NCBI RefSeq assembly: GCF_035083965.1
Contig: NC_089723.1
Span: 19,495,489 to 19,559,488 of the forward strand
Source: Branchiostoma lanceolatum
Taxonomy: Eukaryota; Chordata; Leptocardii; Amphioxiformes; Branchiostomatidae
DNA length: 64,000 nucleotides
Direction: 5' to 3'
Under the pieces are notes generated by a model that saw only the letters and a program-made list of their open reading frames with translations, was not told the DNA's origin and did no database searches. The translations under genes were made by a program, and so were the position numbers. Shown here piece by piece: positions 45,624 to 62,939 of this stretch. The first letter of the stretch is position 1. Each line of letters starts with the position of its first letter.

Positions 45624-45645
45624 AATGAAACGGGCACCGCCATGT

Positions 45646-46188
45646 TGTTTTCTGAAGTCACGTGAAACTTGGCAATCGGAAGGGTCCAACCTGGTTTACT
45701 ACCAATCACAGAACGGTATTGTTTGTATGCAAAAATGTTTTTGTCTACAGATAACAATATTTGTTATATTCTAGTCATTTCAAAAATTGTAAAAAAGTAC
45801 TAGTTGCTGTACATTGAAGGATAGTTGCATTGAAACATTCATGACCACCCCATAAAACATTCAATGGAATGGTCTATCATAAGGTTAAAGGTCATCGTTC
45901 TAAACGCGGGCTGGGACGGCTGGGATGCTACATGGGGTTTCTCATCGCAAGCAAACCATCATAGAACCTCTTAGAATCATGCCTGCTTGAAGCTAGCAAC
46001 TCCCGAACAACACTACAATTTGACTAAAGCTGCAGGAAAACATTCACAAAGTCAGTAGCTTTATATGAACCTTGAGACCTCAGAAAGCGACTTGGTTTAT
46101 ACAGTAAAAGGTGTTCACGTTACCCCTTCGTGACGCAACGATTACACGTTGAGTTGCACTCCATTGTGCAATATTACACTCGGTACGG
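45646..46188. other. Spacer upstream of the zinc-finger gene
   Basis: No conserved coding sequence seen. It leads into the TATA-like element at 46189. Confidence 0.45.
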
Positions 46189-46196
46189 TATTTAAA
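46189..46196 (+). promoter_or_regulatory. TATA-like element for the CCCH-RWD-CHY gene
   Basis: TATTTAAA lies upstream of a probable non-coding first exon that ends at the donor CACAG|gttagt (46355). Transcription would start about 46220. An ATG at 46149 in the right frame is upstream of this site and so is probably not transcribed. Confidence 0.45.
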
Positions 46197-46773
46197 TCCG
46201 TGTGCCTGACTCTTTGCGCAGCTTTGGCCAGCTCCAGACGCCCACCAATCCACGCCCACCTGCTTTTAGAGGGAAACCCTGCTGGTCTTCTTCTCTTCTC
46301 CCGAGCCGCAGTGCTCTTCTTCAAAATCTCAGGCAACGGATCGCTTCAGCACAGGTTAGTGCAACAACAGCAGCAGCACAAGTATATATAGTGCTACACT
46401 GTGTCTAATCTTACCGCAGGATCTAGTCTCTGTCTACTAGTGGGAGGTCCTTTTCATTTGTATGTTTGAATAGAGGGGGCGGGGAACCACATCTGTTAGT
46501 TCATCCTCCACTGTCAAGGGCCTGATTATCAAGCTAATTCTAATTGGGCTGTTTTTGTCACTAGATAACGATACTAATTGTTATGTTAACCAAATTGTTT
46601 AATTGTCATGTCTTAAGAAACTTATGTTGGGCAGGGACATTGAGGTAAGGGTGCTGAGGAGTTCACAATTCTTAACATACATGTTTGAATATCTGTTAGC
46701 TCTCTCTGAAGGTTTAACACACTTTATAACATTACCACTTTCCTCTTGCTACAGTAGTAACAGCAGTTGTACC

Positions 46774-49700
46774 ATGTTGGAGACCACCGAGAGCCAAGAG
46801 CAACAGGTTACTGTGGACGAACAGAAGCCTCAAGAAGAGCCTCAAGCTCCCGTCTGCAAGTTCTTCAACTCAAAGCGGGGATGTCGTCACGGAACACAGT
46901 GTCGCTTCCAGCATGTTAGAAAAGATGTATCTCCTCAGAGGGAAGAAAGTTCTACAGCAGATGGCGAATCTGAAGTGGCTGATCAGGTAGGAGAGTCTGA
47001 AGGTCAGAGACCAGCTCCGAAAGATGGGACGTCAAAGCCGTCATCCAACAGGAAGAAACTGTGCTGGATCTACAGTCGTGGTCAGAGATGCAGGTTTGGC
47101 AGCGAGTGTAGATTCTTGCATGAGAGGCGCACAGGTGGTGCAGACACAGGTGAAGACGCCGCCAGGAAGACAGAAGGTCTCAGGGAACGACCTCCTCAGT
47201 CCGCGAGGAGGACAGCTGGACAGAACAAGCCCAAGAGGCTCTGCAGATACTTCAAGAATGGGACCTGTACTATGGAGGATAGATGCAAATTCTTCCATCC
47301 CAAATCACTAGACAATGTAGAAGTCAGCAATGATGTAAATGGTACCTCCAAAGAAGAGGTAGGGGAGGCAGGTGTTCAGCAACTGTTGGTGCCACAAAAT
47401 GCAGAGCGTCCAAGCCGTGTGACCCATTCTGCCCACAAGCCTGTGCCAAGACCAGGAAGGCCCACTGTGAGCATGGAGGGAGCGACAGAGGAGGAGCTCA
47501 GCAAGCTTCAAGAAACAGAGATCTCTTTGCTTAGGAAAAGATTCAGCAAAGAGGATATAGAAGAGATCACTGAGGAAGGTGAAAACTGCAAGACCTACAA
47601 GATACAAGTGTCTCCCAGTGACCCAGACTGGGTAGGTGTCTTTACCTCCTTGCTTTAACCTTCTCCCTCTGCCTAAATCTGTAACCAATGGGAAAATGGG
47701 TGTCAAATGGTTACTTCAGTGTGTTAGACTAACTTAGAGGTTAAATTTGGTCAAGTTCAAGATTGGTATATCTTATTACACTTTTTTTAATCCTTTGTCT
47801 TAGGGCACATATCTTTTAAACAGATGTATGAAATATTTCTCATTAATGTACCTTTTGTTCCAGCCCTTTGATGTACAAGTCTTTGAACTCCATGTAAATT
47901 TTCCTCCGAAGTATCCTGTACAGGTACATATTGTGTTGCCTTACATTTTATTCTATACAATGAAATTTGTGTACGCTGTTTTGTTTCCATTTGTAGATAA
48001 TCTGGTCGAATACTTTGGTGAAAAAAGCATTTTATGATAGAGTTTGTTTTGGCATGTCTTTAGGTTGCTGACATCAGTTTGACACTAGATCAAGCTCTTC
48101 CAGAGACAGTTATCAGGTAAACTAAACCTATACGTCACTTCTTTCAGAACAAATGATTAATTACACTATGTGCTTGCCTGCAAATTTTGCATGGCTTGGG
48201 GTAGAAAATTATAAAAAGGAAATTTTAAGTATAACATAGTGTTTACTGAGATTTAATGTATATACTTAAATGATTTAAGATTTTCATGATCACATTGTCA
48301 TATATATTTAAATCTAATATCTTTCACATTTTACTTTCCGTCAGACACTTGAACCAGGAGATCAAAGACTGGCTGCAGGAGAAGCAGGCTTCCAATGAGA
48401 GTACAGGACGAGCTGAACTGATGTTACGCCCATTTCTGCACTGGTTTGATCGTAACCTGGAGGACATGTTCACAGAGGCAGCCAAGCTGGTTTGTCTTTC
48501 TTCTGATGATTGTTGAATGCAAAGTTTCAGTTACAGTTTTTGCTTCCAAAGTTAATTGTTGACTAACCCTGTCTTGATGTTTTCTTGGATACATCTGTGC
48601 TCAGGTACTCAGTGATTTTAGAAAGTCCAATTTGAAAGATACTGGAAATGCAAATGAATTTGCTTTGGTTTAAGGTTTGCAGTATTTGCTGTAACCTCTT
48701 CACCGCAAACTTGAAACTGCCAGGAAAATGCTCGCATTGTCTTCTGCGTTCCACCTTGTTTCAACTGACAACTAAAAGCCACCGCGAAAACTCCATTTTC
48801 TGCCTATCATGAAATAAAATCACCACAAACTTAAATGCATTTACAGTAGATGCTTACTTAGACACCACTGTTGATTCCAGTTATTCCGTATTTCTTACAG
48901 TTCAAAAAGGAGGTTGTTGCCAATGCTGCAGGACTGGAGTTTGTGTCCTTTCAAAGTCTTCCCTCTGCTCATGCCAAAGACAAACATGCTGTAGCTACAA
49001 GTCAGGAGTCTCAGGTAGACACGAGGTCACAGGAAAAAGAACCTGCCAGCCGTCCACAGATAGGGAAGGTTATTCGTCCAAAATCTAAGAAAGACGAACC
49101 TCAGAAGTACCAAGCGCCCAAGGAAAGAGGAGAAGTTTCCCAGAGTAAGGGACAAGAAAGTGGCAAGGCAGTTCAAAATGCACCTGCAGTTCGCTCTGCC
49201 CCAGTGAAAAAGGGAACCGAGGCAAAGTTCACAAATATGGAGATGAGTGAAGATGTTGCGACAGTCTACGCACAGCAGATTGTCATTACAGTCCAGTGTA
49301 TAAGGTATTGCTGTTCGTTCTGTTTGACCTTAAAGTTATATTGTGTGATATCAGGTGGCCTATGTTAAGATTGAGATTTTTTTCTAATGTACAAAAAAAC
49401 ACCATGCCATAGTGCAGTAAATTTACTTTATCTCTCTATGTATAGAGCTATGTATCAAGGATTGTCTGACTTTATCCAAACAAGGTAGAAATACGCCCGG
49501 CTATTTATGGCTATTTAACTTGAAGCAAACACAGTTAGGTAACATTAATTCTATAGGATTAACTTCAACATAGGGCTGCATCAGACTGCAATAATACTCC
49601 AATACCAACATTTGTGGTAGCAGTTGTCCATGAGTGTGATGTTTTTCCCCAGGTGCAAAAGTCGTCATGATGTGAAGACCCGTCCCCAGCAGCTGCATGT

Positions 49701-52241
49701 GATCAGCTGTAAGAAGTGCCAGCACCAGTACAAGGCAGCCTTCCGCCCTGCAGTCATTCATCAGTACTCGCCTGTCATTGGCTACTTCGACCTGGATGGA
49801 TGTGTGCCCTTTGATCTGATTGTGGTGGAATGTGACTTTCTGATTGGCTGTCTGCAGTGCGACAAGGAGACAAACTTCAAAGTGAGTTGTGTTTGATCAT
49901 TCCGAAGTATAGCCAGTAGGTACCCATCTGAGTAATGGGGCTGTTGTAGTGCCTTTTAACGTGCTCTAGGCACCTCCTCAAACATGGGACCCCCATTTTA
50001 CGTCCCTTCTGAATCATGAATGCAGCTCCAACCAGAATGTCCTTCCCCGGATTTGAACTGGGGTCTTCTAGTTTCCAACTATATGCATCTGCAAAACCTC
50101 AACTGAAAAGGTTATGCTTTTAGATCCAATGTATAGATCATGTATGTGAATGTCTGTCTAACTGGTATGCAGTGTTGTATTAATTTTTTGTACTTACTAG
50201 TAATTTGGGAGGTTTGGGCTATCTGCATACGTTTTCTATTTTCCAAAGTTTCCATATTGTCCTGACTGCAGGGTGTCCAGCCTGGTCAGCACAGGGACCT
50301 GCGGTGCTCCCACTGCCACCAGAGGCTGAGGCTGAAGGGTAGTACGGTCAAGTTCACACAACTACAGCCTTCTCAACCCTCAGGTCAGCAACAGTCATCA
50401 TCATCCACTGTTTTCTCCATCTGCAGTCGTAGAAATGTCTGCAGCTGCATTCAGTCTTTCTTCATCTTTCTCCACCGTGCCTTGCGTCATGCAAGCTCCC
50501 TAGTACTAGTACTGTGTATATATGTCAATTTGCCTTTGCATTTGTTGAAGAAGCTCATGTAAATATTTCAGGGGCATTGAAAATGGAAACTTGTTAGAGG
50601 CAGATATGGTGGCACAGATGGTATTGTAAAATAGGAATGCTATATTCTGATATCTAATGATAAAATGGACAAAGAATATCTTAATCATGTTCCCATGGCA
50701 GCATGATTGGCTTGACATCAGACAAACCCTTGTACTGTTCATTATCAGGAAACAGCCAGGTCATTCGTACCCAGACCAAGATTAAGAGAGTTCCAAAGGA
50801 CCCAGCTATCCAGGAGGGCCTCCCCCTGCCCAGCAATGGTATCTGCAAACACTACAAGAAGAGCTTCAGATGGCTCAGGTAACTACATGTGGTTTAACTG
50901 TAGTGGAGAAGGCATGATGGAGGAAATCTGAGTTGAAGTAGGGTTGTGTGTAGGGAAACTGGATAGAGGGATAGTACATCTGTGGGTGATTGGCTTTGAA
51001 TCCATTTGGATGCGTGTACATTTTGTATAATGACATGCAGTACCAGCTATAGCCATACTTTTGTTGTACAGAATACAAGGGGGGCGGCATACACTACTGT
51101 AATTTGTAGAGACAGCTATTTCATCCCCCTAATTTGTGCATAGCGAAGTGGCCAAATTTTGCATAGCTGCCTCTCTGAATCTAGTGTAGTGCATAGGCCG
51201 CCACCTGGTATTAAAGGTCTCCTCAGCCTTTGCCAAGGTTGCCAGTGTATGAAGGGTCTTCTGTCATACAAGAGTAACTGATAAATGTTGTTGTCAGGTT
51301 CCCGTGCTGTGGTAGGACGTACCCCTGTGATGTGTGTCATGATGACGACCAGAAGGGAGACCATGAGATGAAACTGGCCAACAGGATGATCTGTGGATTC
51401 TGTGCCAAGGAACAGGTAGGCCGTGTTCCTAGCAAAGCAAAGCAATGTCCTGACAATGTCCCACTTCTATTTTTTGTAGGTTAATGTATTTCAGACCTGC
51501 TAGCAGTCAGTTTATCGTGACAAACTTAGTGACAGACCTGACAAATATGTGAATGCATAGAGGGAACTATGTAAGGCCATTTTTTAATCCAACATTGTTT
51601 GAATGGTTGACTCGAACTTTAAAGAGAGATTTAAAAATCTCTCTGGAATTAATCTCATTCTTTTTTTCTTACTGCTCATCACCACAAAATATTAACCGGT
51701 CCACATATATCCTGTTATTAAGCCAATGGTTCTGTCCATATGAAACGATGTGATGATTGTACATGTGTGTCTGCAGCCATTTGCAGCAGACAAGCCGTGT
51801 ATTCTGTGTGGATCCAACATGAAGAAAGGAGGTGGCACTCACTGGGAGGGGGGCAAGGGCTGCCGGGACAGGATCAAGATGAGCAGGTGGGAAAATTTAT
51901 GATGGTACAACTGTTATGGGTTACCTCATATGTCCAAACCTCTTCCTGTAAGGCATAGACATCAAGGTTGAACTTAGAGATACATGAAGTTTGAGTCCAG
52001 GTAATTTAGCTCATAGATTTAATGAGATGATCAGTAATACACTGTTAGACCTCTTTTCTTGAACTTTTCTTTGATTACTTGTTTGTTGTATCAGGATGAA
52101 TTGATGATTATTAATTGTTTTCCTTGTGCTCTTCTGTTTAGAAATGATGCCCAGAAATATCAGGGGATAAGCAAAACCGTCTCGAGAAAGGAGCAGGAAA
52201 AAAGAGAGCCAAAGAAGAAAGCAAAGAAAGCTGATAAATGA
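46774..52241 (+). CDS. CCCH / RWD-like / CHY zinc-finger protein
   Basis: Coding exons: 46774-47631 (exon from 46755), 47864-47923, 48064-48116, 48345-48489, 48901-49304, 49653-49881, 50272-50383, 50749-50878, 51298-51415, 51777-51886, 52142-52241; 772 aa, all phases consistent. Three CCCH fingers: CKFFNSKRGCRHGTQCRFQH (from residue 28) and CWIYSRGQRCRFGSECRFLH, both C-x8-C-x5-C-x3-H, then CRYFKNGTCTMEDRCKFFH (C-x7-C-x5-C-x3-H). Residues about 250-345 look RWD-like (EEELSKLQ, YKIQVSPSDPDW, FELHVNFPPKYPVQV). A Lys/Gln-rich linker follows, then CxxC pairs (ISCKKCQHQY, LRCSHCHQRL) and a CHY finger (CKHYKKSFRWL, FPCCGRTYPCDVCHDD, HEMKLANRMICGFC, CILCGSNM). The tail is Lys-rich (KEPKKKAKKADK-like). 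CCCH fingers usually bind RNA and CHY fingers bind zinc in RCHY1 and Hot13; the function here is unknown to me. No RING is present, so it is not RCHY1. Start chosen at ATG 46774 because a clean acceptor (gctacag) precedes it. Confidence 0.88.
47655..47746. repeat. TTAACCT element, copy 4
   Basis: Starts TTAACCTTCTCCCTCTGCCT, has CTGTAACCAATG, and ends with GTTACTTCAGTGTGTTAG then GAGGTTAA. It lies directly after the donor of the first coding exon of the zinc-finger gene. Confidence 0.55.
49908..50105 (-). mobile_element. tRNA-derived SINE, minus orientation (copy B)
   Basis: Shares AGTAATGGGGCTGTTGTAG, ACGTGCTCTAGGCACCTCCT, ATTTTACGTCCC and GGATTTGAACTGGGG with 26808-27040; the last is a B box on the minus strand. 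The tRNA-like head is eroded. In an intron of the zinc-finger gene. Confidence 0.6.
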
Positions 52242-52840
52242 TGGTAATGCTCTGTACAGGCTTCCATGTGCCTCTATTCTGTTGAGGAGGATTTTTGAGA
52301 GGGATTATCCTTAATTTCTCACATAATCACAACATTGGGATTAAAATTCAGCTATAGGTATTTTGTGGTCAAAAGAATGGTTCTAAGTCTATGAATCAGA
52401 ACTGATGAAAAATGGAACTCATACATGCATATAGACAAGGTTTCATTCATTTGGTTTCTACTTGAATGCTGTAAGGCACCACTGATCTTCCAAGTTGTCA
52501 AAGCATGGGAGAATTCGAGATACCTTACTGCTATATTTGAAAAGGAATTGGAAGTAATGGAGAAAGCTTTGCTGAAATGTAAACAGAAAAAACTGCTTAA
52601 AGCTGATAATGAGTGTAAAAGGGACACAATACACACTGCATACTAACAAGAACAAAATGTGACTGTTACTGACCAAATGATTGTTGTGAAGTAATTCAAG
52701 ACATATCAGTTTGTTTGGAATGCCTTCAAGAACTAATTTCTGTGGGTATATTATACTAGTAATATGGCATGTGTCACTGTTGATGGCCTGATAATAATGG
52801 TGCTGTTGCATAATATGGTGAAATCCGTCTACTTGGAGGA

Positions 52841-52846
52841 AATAAA
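52841..52846 (+). promoter_or_regulatory. Likely poly(A) signal of the zinc-finger gene
   Basis: AATAAA about 600 nt after the stop, followed by a second AATAAA at about 52852. It would give a 3' UTR of roughly 0.6 kb. Confidence 0.45.
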
Positions 52847-53089
52847 TAGAAAATAAAAAGAAGTATAATACAATTATACCATTAAGTGTTGCATTTCTAT
52901 CAATAATTGATTGAGGATAAGTGCAGGTAGTTTTCCTCTCCATGGAGAGGCAAAAGCTAATTTAATAGAAGCCTAATGTATGGAGCTGCCCTAGAAATGC
53001 ACAGCCGGTGGTTGCAAGATAGAAGAAATTATGATGTTTTCTAGACTGACTTGCTGGATGTGGAGACACCTTTGTAATATAATTAGTAC

Positions 53090-53600
53090 CCCAATCACAG
53101 ACAAGCAATAACACTAAAGTACATACCCACCTATCTATTGCTACCCCATTACCACTGCCTGGAGTTGGGACGGATGAGACTCACAGAAGACCAGCTAATA
53201 GAAATGCAGAAATCTAGACACATACCTGCACCCAAGCCCTATTGCAACACAGCAACCCCAACTCAACCCCAACTACAAGCCAATCTTATTCCATAAGGAT
53301 TGCTACAAGTTCTCTCATTTCCAATGGACAGTTGCCAACTGGAACTCATTACAACTTAACACAAATTGCAAACCCTACCAACTACTAAGAATATGGTCCA
53401 CCAGTGCATCCAAATCACAGCAATAACAGGGCAGTCTACCTCAATATGTGCTTGAGGGGTGTTGCCTAGTGTATAAACTCTTACTTGTGCAATGAAAAAC
53501 TAAGAAAGCTTTTTTCTTTGTACTGTACTTTGACAACAAATATGCTGTACTGAAGCATTTAAAAGTTTTAAAATAAATATTATTGATTGATTGATTTAGA
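53090..53600 (+). mobile_element. Probable non-LTR retrotransposon 3' end
   Basis: A decayed coding-like stretch (one frame gives FQWTVANWNSLQL, similar in style to the C-terminal end of many LINE reverse transcriptase ORFs) is followed by AATAAATATTATTGATTGAT, a short tandem tail of the kind that ends CR1/L2-like elements. The frame is broken, so this is a dead 5'-truncated copy. The call rests on weak similarity plus the tail. Confidence 0.4.
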
Positions 53601-54310
53601 TCCAACAGAAAACTGATCAAATTGATGTGGACTTTGCTGCGAGTAACTCAGCTGACCATAAGACCCGACTGGTTTGAAAGCAATTAATATTTATTTTTCG
53701 TACATTGTACATGTATACTTTTAAAGAAACTGCTATCCTGTACCTTTTTAAAAAACTCCACTATTCAAAATAGCAAATGCCAAAAAATACATCAATACCT
53801 AATTATAAACAAAAGGCACTTGCATTGTAACGGTTTATATAGGATATTAAAAAACACAAAATCCATGTCAAAAACATAACAGTAGATCATTCAAACTGTA
53901 CATTACGAATGACATTCAGGCCTTTATACTGCAATGGTTTGCAAGTGTTGCTTAGTTTTGAACTATTATTGTAGTCAAGCCCTTTACTACCTTCTGTTAC
54001 AAGTTTGAGACATTGCATGACACTATTGTACATGGATTAATAACTATTGATTAATCTTTACAGATACTCTGATAAAACAAAACACTACACTGTGTCAAAA
54101 TGTACAAGAACTTCCCACATTATCAACATTGATATCATACTATATAAACACTGATTACATGTAGAGTGAAGGATTACATGTAGTTGTAGTTACGTATATA
54201 CATACAGACAAAACAGATTCTTTCGTAATTCTACAGCTTTGACAAAAATTTACCTTGCAGAACTTGCAGCCCCAAGAAATTGCCATCCAAATGTACGCTG
54301 GTACCGTTAA

Positions 54311-54563
54311 TGCTAGGGTCCCAATTGGAAAAAGGGGCCTTGCCGGGTAGTTGACGGGATGTTTTTTTTTTCACTTTTGGGCGTGACCCTGTGGGATATG
54401 CTGTGGGCGCCGGGCTATTTTTGAGCCCGGCCGGGACCCAGAATCATCTTAGCCCAGACTTAAAATCAATGCGGGAGCAGGTAACAAATACACGCAGTGA
54501 GCTAGCCGTCCAAACACTGGGACTACACCCTCAATGGGCACTGGTGCAATTGGGACCGTAGCA
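54311..54563. mobile_element. MITE, CCCAATTG family (copy 2, complete)
   Basis: Ends are TGCTAGGGTCCCAATTG and CAATTGGGACCGTAGCA, 17-bp inverted repeats with one mismatch, about 253 bp overall. Inside is GGGCTATTTTTGAGCCCGGC, itself a partial hairpin. The minus-strand reading matches 33650-33895. Confidence 0.75.
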
Positions 54564-55855
54564 TAAGTCATCGTACCTCTCAGTTAGGCTACAAAGGTAG
54601 AAAAAAGGACAACACTAGACCTTTTGTCATTAGGCCAGGAATCGACTGAACAATTTCACATTGCATATAAGGAAGGATAAAATATCTAGAGAGCTCCAAA
54701 ACAGGCATATAAAATATGATGACTGTTATATCCTTGGTCCTTTCTACGGTGTAGATTTCCTAATCATCACATAGGGTTTATGTACCTCTTAACGTGAGGT
54801 TTTGTGCATGGGTAATTTTATACATCTCACTTAAGCATATCAAATTTCTATGGTTTGAATCCTGGTGCCTTTCAAAACAGATAGTGGAAGAGGAACAAAT
54901 CATAATAAAACAGATAGGCAATAACTAACTACAGATTTACATTACGTCAGAAGACATGTGATAGTATTTCTAACAAAAGTATTCATAACTGGTTTTAAAC
55001 TGAGCAAGTGTAATTCCGATTAACTAGCTATTTATTATTATAAGTTCTCAGAAGCCCTTCTGGATATGCTACATCTTATGGTCCAGAAAGACCCATGTCT
55101 CTACACACTTGCCCTAGGTAATACCACATGTTGTTCCTTACTTCCAGTCACAGTCTAGCTAAAACACAAGAAAAGTTGCCATGAATGACCACCAGATGCA
55201 GAGGATTAGCTGTAGCTGTAGCTCTCTCTCATAAATTGTGATCAGTCCTTTGGAATAAAATCATGGAAAAGAGGCCGTAATATGTCAATCTAAATCTAGT
55301 TTTCATTGAAAGACCCATTGTTAGTGTTAATATACCTGATTATGAAAGGGAAGACTGTTCTGCAAGACATTTTATGGGTTTGACCCATAGCACTAATAGA
55401 AAAGCACAACTCAGCAATATGATACTGGCTATTCTTTGAGTTACGACTATCCTTTATAATCTCATGACAAAACATATCTACAAGTAAAAACATACCTAGC
55501 CTAGATAGAGCACTGTCCCAATGAAAAGCTGTTTGAAACATATGTGTTCCATAGCAAAAGTAAAATCCTCCCTCTTAACTGTGCAATCAACATGGATTTG
55601 GCTTTTCCTTACAAAAGCTTAAAAAATGTCGAGAATCGCATGATCACAACCCCAATCATATGGTCACAGCAGAATTGGCACAAACATATCTTCTGTCTGT
55701 TTAAAAGCTGAAAGACCGCAATATCTGCATATAAAAGCTAGTATCCATCTGAAAGTCTTTTCAGGATATTCTAAAAGAAGAATGTAACCTATCTGCTATA
55801 AAAATCTCTGTAACTGTGTATACAACTTGGTCCTAGAGCTAACGGTACACTGATA

Positions 55856-61719
<5,864 letters not shown>

Positions 61720-62939
61720 GGCGATCACGGACGATATGTTTGCTTATTAAGCCGCATTTGACATGGAAAGTTCGATCGGTAAGGGGAAAAGACCGACAAA
61801 CGTGGTTATTATTTGTTGTCCGAAAGCAGGAAATAACTGACTAACCTGCGAGACCCACCCTACCCTGTCCAGCATGCTCTGGGCGCCATGCAGCGCCGCC
61901 TTTTGAGCCAACTGAAAATTGCAGGGCTAGGATCCCGATCTGTGCAAAATCTCTAATCTTCAAGCAGATCTATTGGTGGCAATAAACAGTGTCCAACTGG
62001 CAAAAGCAGTATCATTGGCTCGGTTGACAATTTGACTGCTTTTGCCTGTTAGCTACTGTCATTTACCACCAGTAGATCTGCTTGGAGATTATCTGTCAGA
62101 ACTGAACTTTAAAGATAGCATATATTAAACTTGTCAAAGTTGCCATGTTATATATTACTCAAACTTTGTATTTTTGAGCAGAAAAATGCAGAATATTTCA
62201 TGGGTAACACTTTATCAATGCAAAGTGTTTGTACCGAGTGTCAGCACCAACGCTATGCTGCGTTGACATCATTGGCCGGTTACAAGGTGAACAAAACTTT
62301 AAAAAAAAGTAACAAAATGCTAATTAATGTTGAAAAATAATCTGCATTTCACGTTAGCAAAAAAAAAAAAGATTACAAGAAAGAGGTAGAAGAAGTTGGA
62401 AGATTCAACTACAGCTTTTTATTTTACGTTTAACACTGCCATCACTCTGAGGCAGAATCAATAACTGCCCCCCACAGAAGTCAGAAGATTTAGTGCAGTG
62501 TTTCCCTGAAATGTCTCTCTTGTTGTTGTTATTTGATTCTTAGAATATGGTCCTGTGGGAAAAGCTCTCGCGGATGTGCCAGTAGAACTCCGCGGATCAC
62601 ACACCTGGCTGCCCACAAAGGTGATCTCTACGGAGCTGATGTAAGGTAGACCCTATTGCCCCAAAATTAGACCTCCCACAATCCTCCTGACTTCCGTTTA
62701 CGTCACTTTGGCTTCCGACAGTGCTTAGCAACAGGGAAACACCGAGAAAGAACATCAACATCTTGGGAGATCGGGCGCGAAGGCGTGAAACTTTGCACGA
62801 GCTTTTCTACCATACCATCTGCAAGAAGCAGCAATATGTTTTGCATTCAATGTGCAACAGCCTTGTGACATACATCTCGTGTTGTGAAGGATCTTGGAGA
62901 CACAGCGGAAGGCAAGTGGTAGAGTAAACAGAAGAAAAC
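61720..62939. other. Divergent promoter interval of kinase and CFAP69
   Basis: 1.2 kb between two start codons on opposite strands; both 5' UTRs and promoters must begin here or in upstream exons. It contains a palindromic MITE (61948-62090). No other coding exon recognised; an exon-like stretch ending GAGCTGAT|gtaagg near 62642 is unassigned. Confidence 0.5.
61948..62090. mobile_element. Palindromic MITE, AATCTCC family (copy 2)
   Basis: Ends AATCTCTAATCTTCAAGCAG and GTAGATCTGCTTGGAGATT, with inner GTGGCAATAAACAGTGTCC and GCAAAAGCAGTATCATTGGC mirrored by ACTGCTTTTGCC. Parallels 32959-33127 but lacks the triplicated 18-bp unit. Located in the kinase/CFAP69 divergent interval. Confidence 0.7.

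Larger units (their letters stand above)
38455..45645. mobile_element. Giant inverted (foldback-like) structure with two opposed tandem arrays
   Basis: The left part holds ~100-bp units in one orientation and the right part holds the same units reverse-complemented, around a unique centre at about 40570-41330. At the outer limits a 103-bp segment is mirrored: 38475-38577 against 45521-45623, about 5 differences by eye. Register is exact over part of the arms: 39877-40221 pairs with 42573-42917 with no length change. This is the design of foldback transposons (long inverted ends built of tandem repeats), but no transposase is visible and no target duplication was established. A segmental inverted duplication with later satellite growth is the alternative. 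It separates divergent WASHC5 and the zinc-finger gene. Confidence 0.75.
52860..55855. other. Convergent 3' spacer of the zinc-finger and kinase genes
   Basis: No conserved coding exon is seen. It holds a LINE-like tail (about 53090-53600) and a MITE (54311-54563). The kinase 3' UTR enters from the right; TTTATT at 53690-53695 is a possible minus-strand poly(A) signal. Confidence 0.45.

Noticed and set aside
46149..46354. In-frame ATG at 46149 that could extend the zinc-finger protein through a first exon
   Set aside because: It lies before the TATA-like element at 46189, so it is probably not in the mRNA; the residues look random.
46603..46773. Upstream ATG giving a 351-codon frame for the zinc-finger gene
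   Set aside because: A clear splice acceptor (gctacag) at 46751-46754 precedes the likely start at 46774, and the upstream residues look like translated intron.
61720..61728. Kinase start three codons upstream (MIAMGTCC)
   Set aside because: That codon is GTG; the ATG at 61719 gives the MGTCC myristoylation motif expected for Src kinases.
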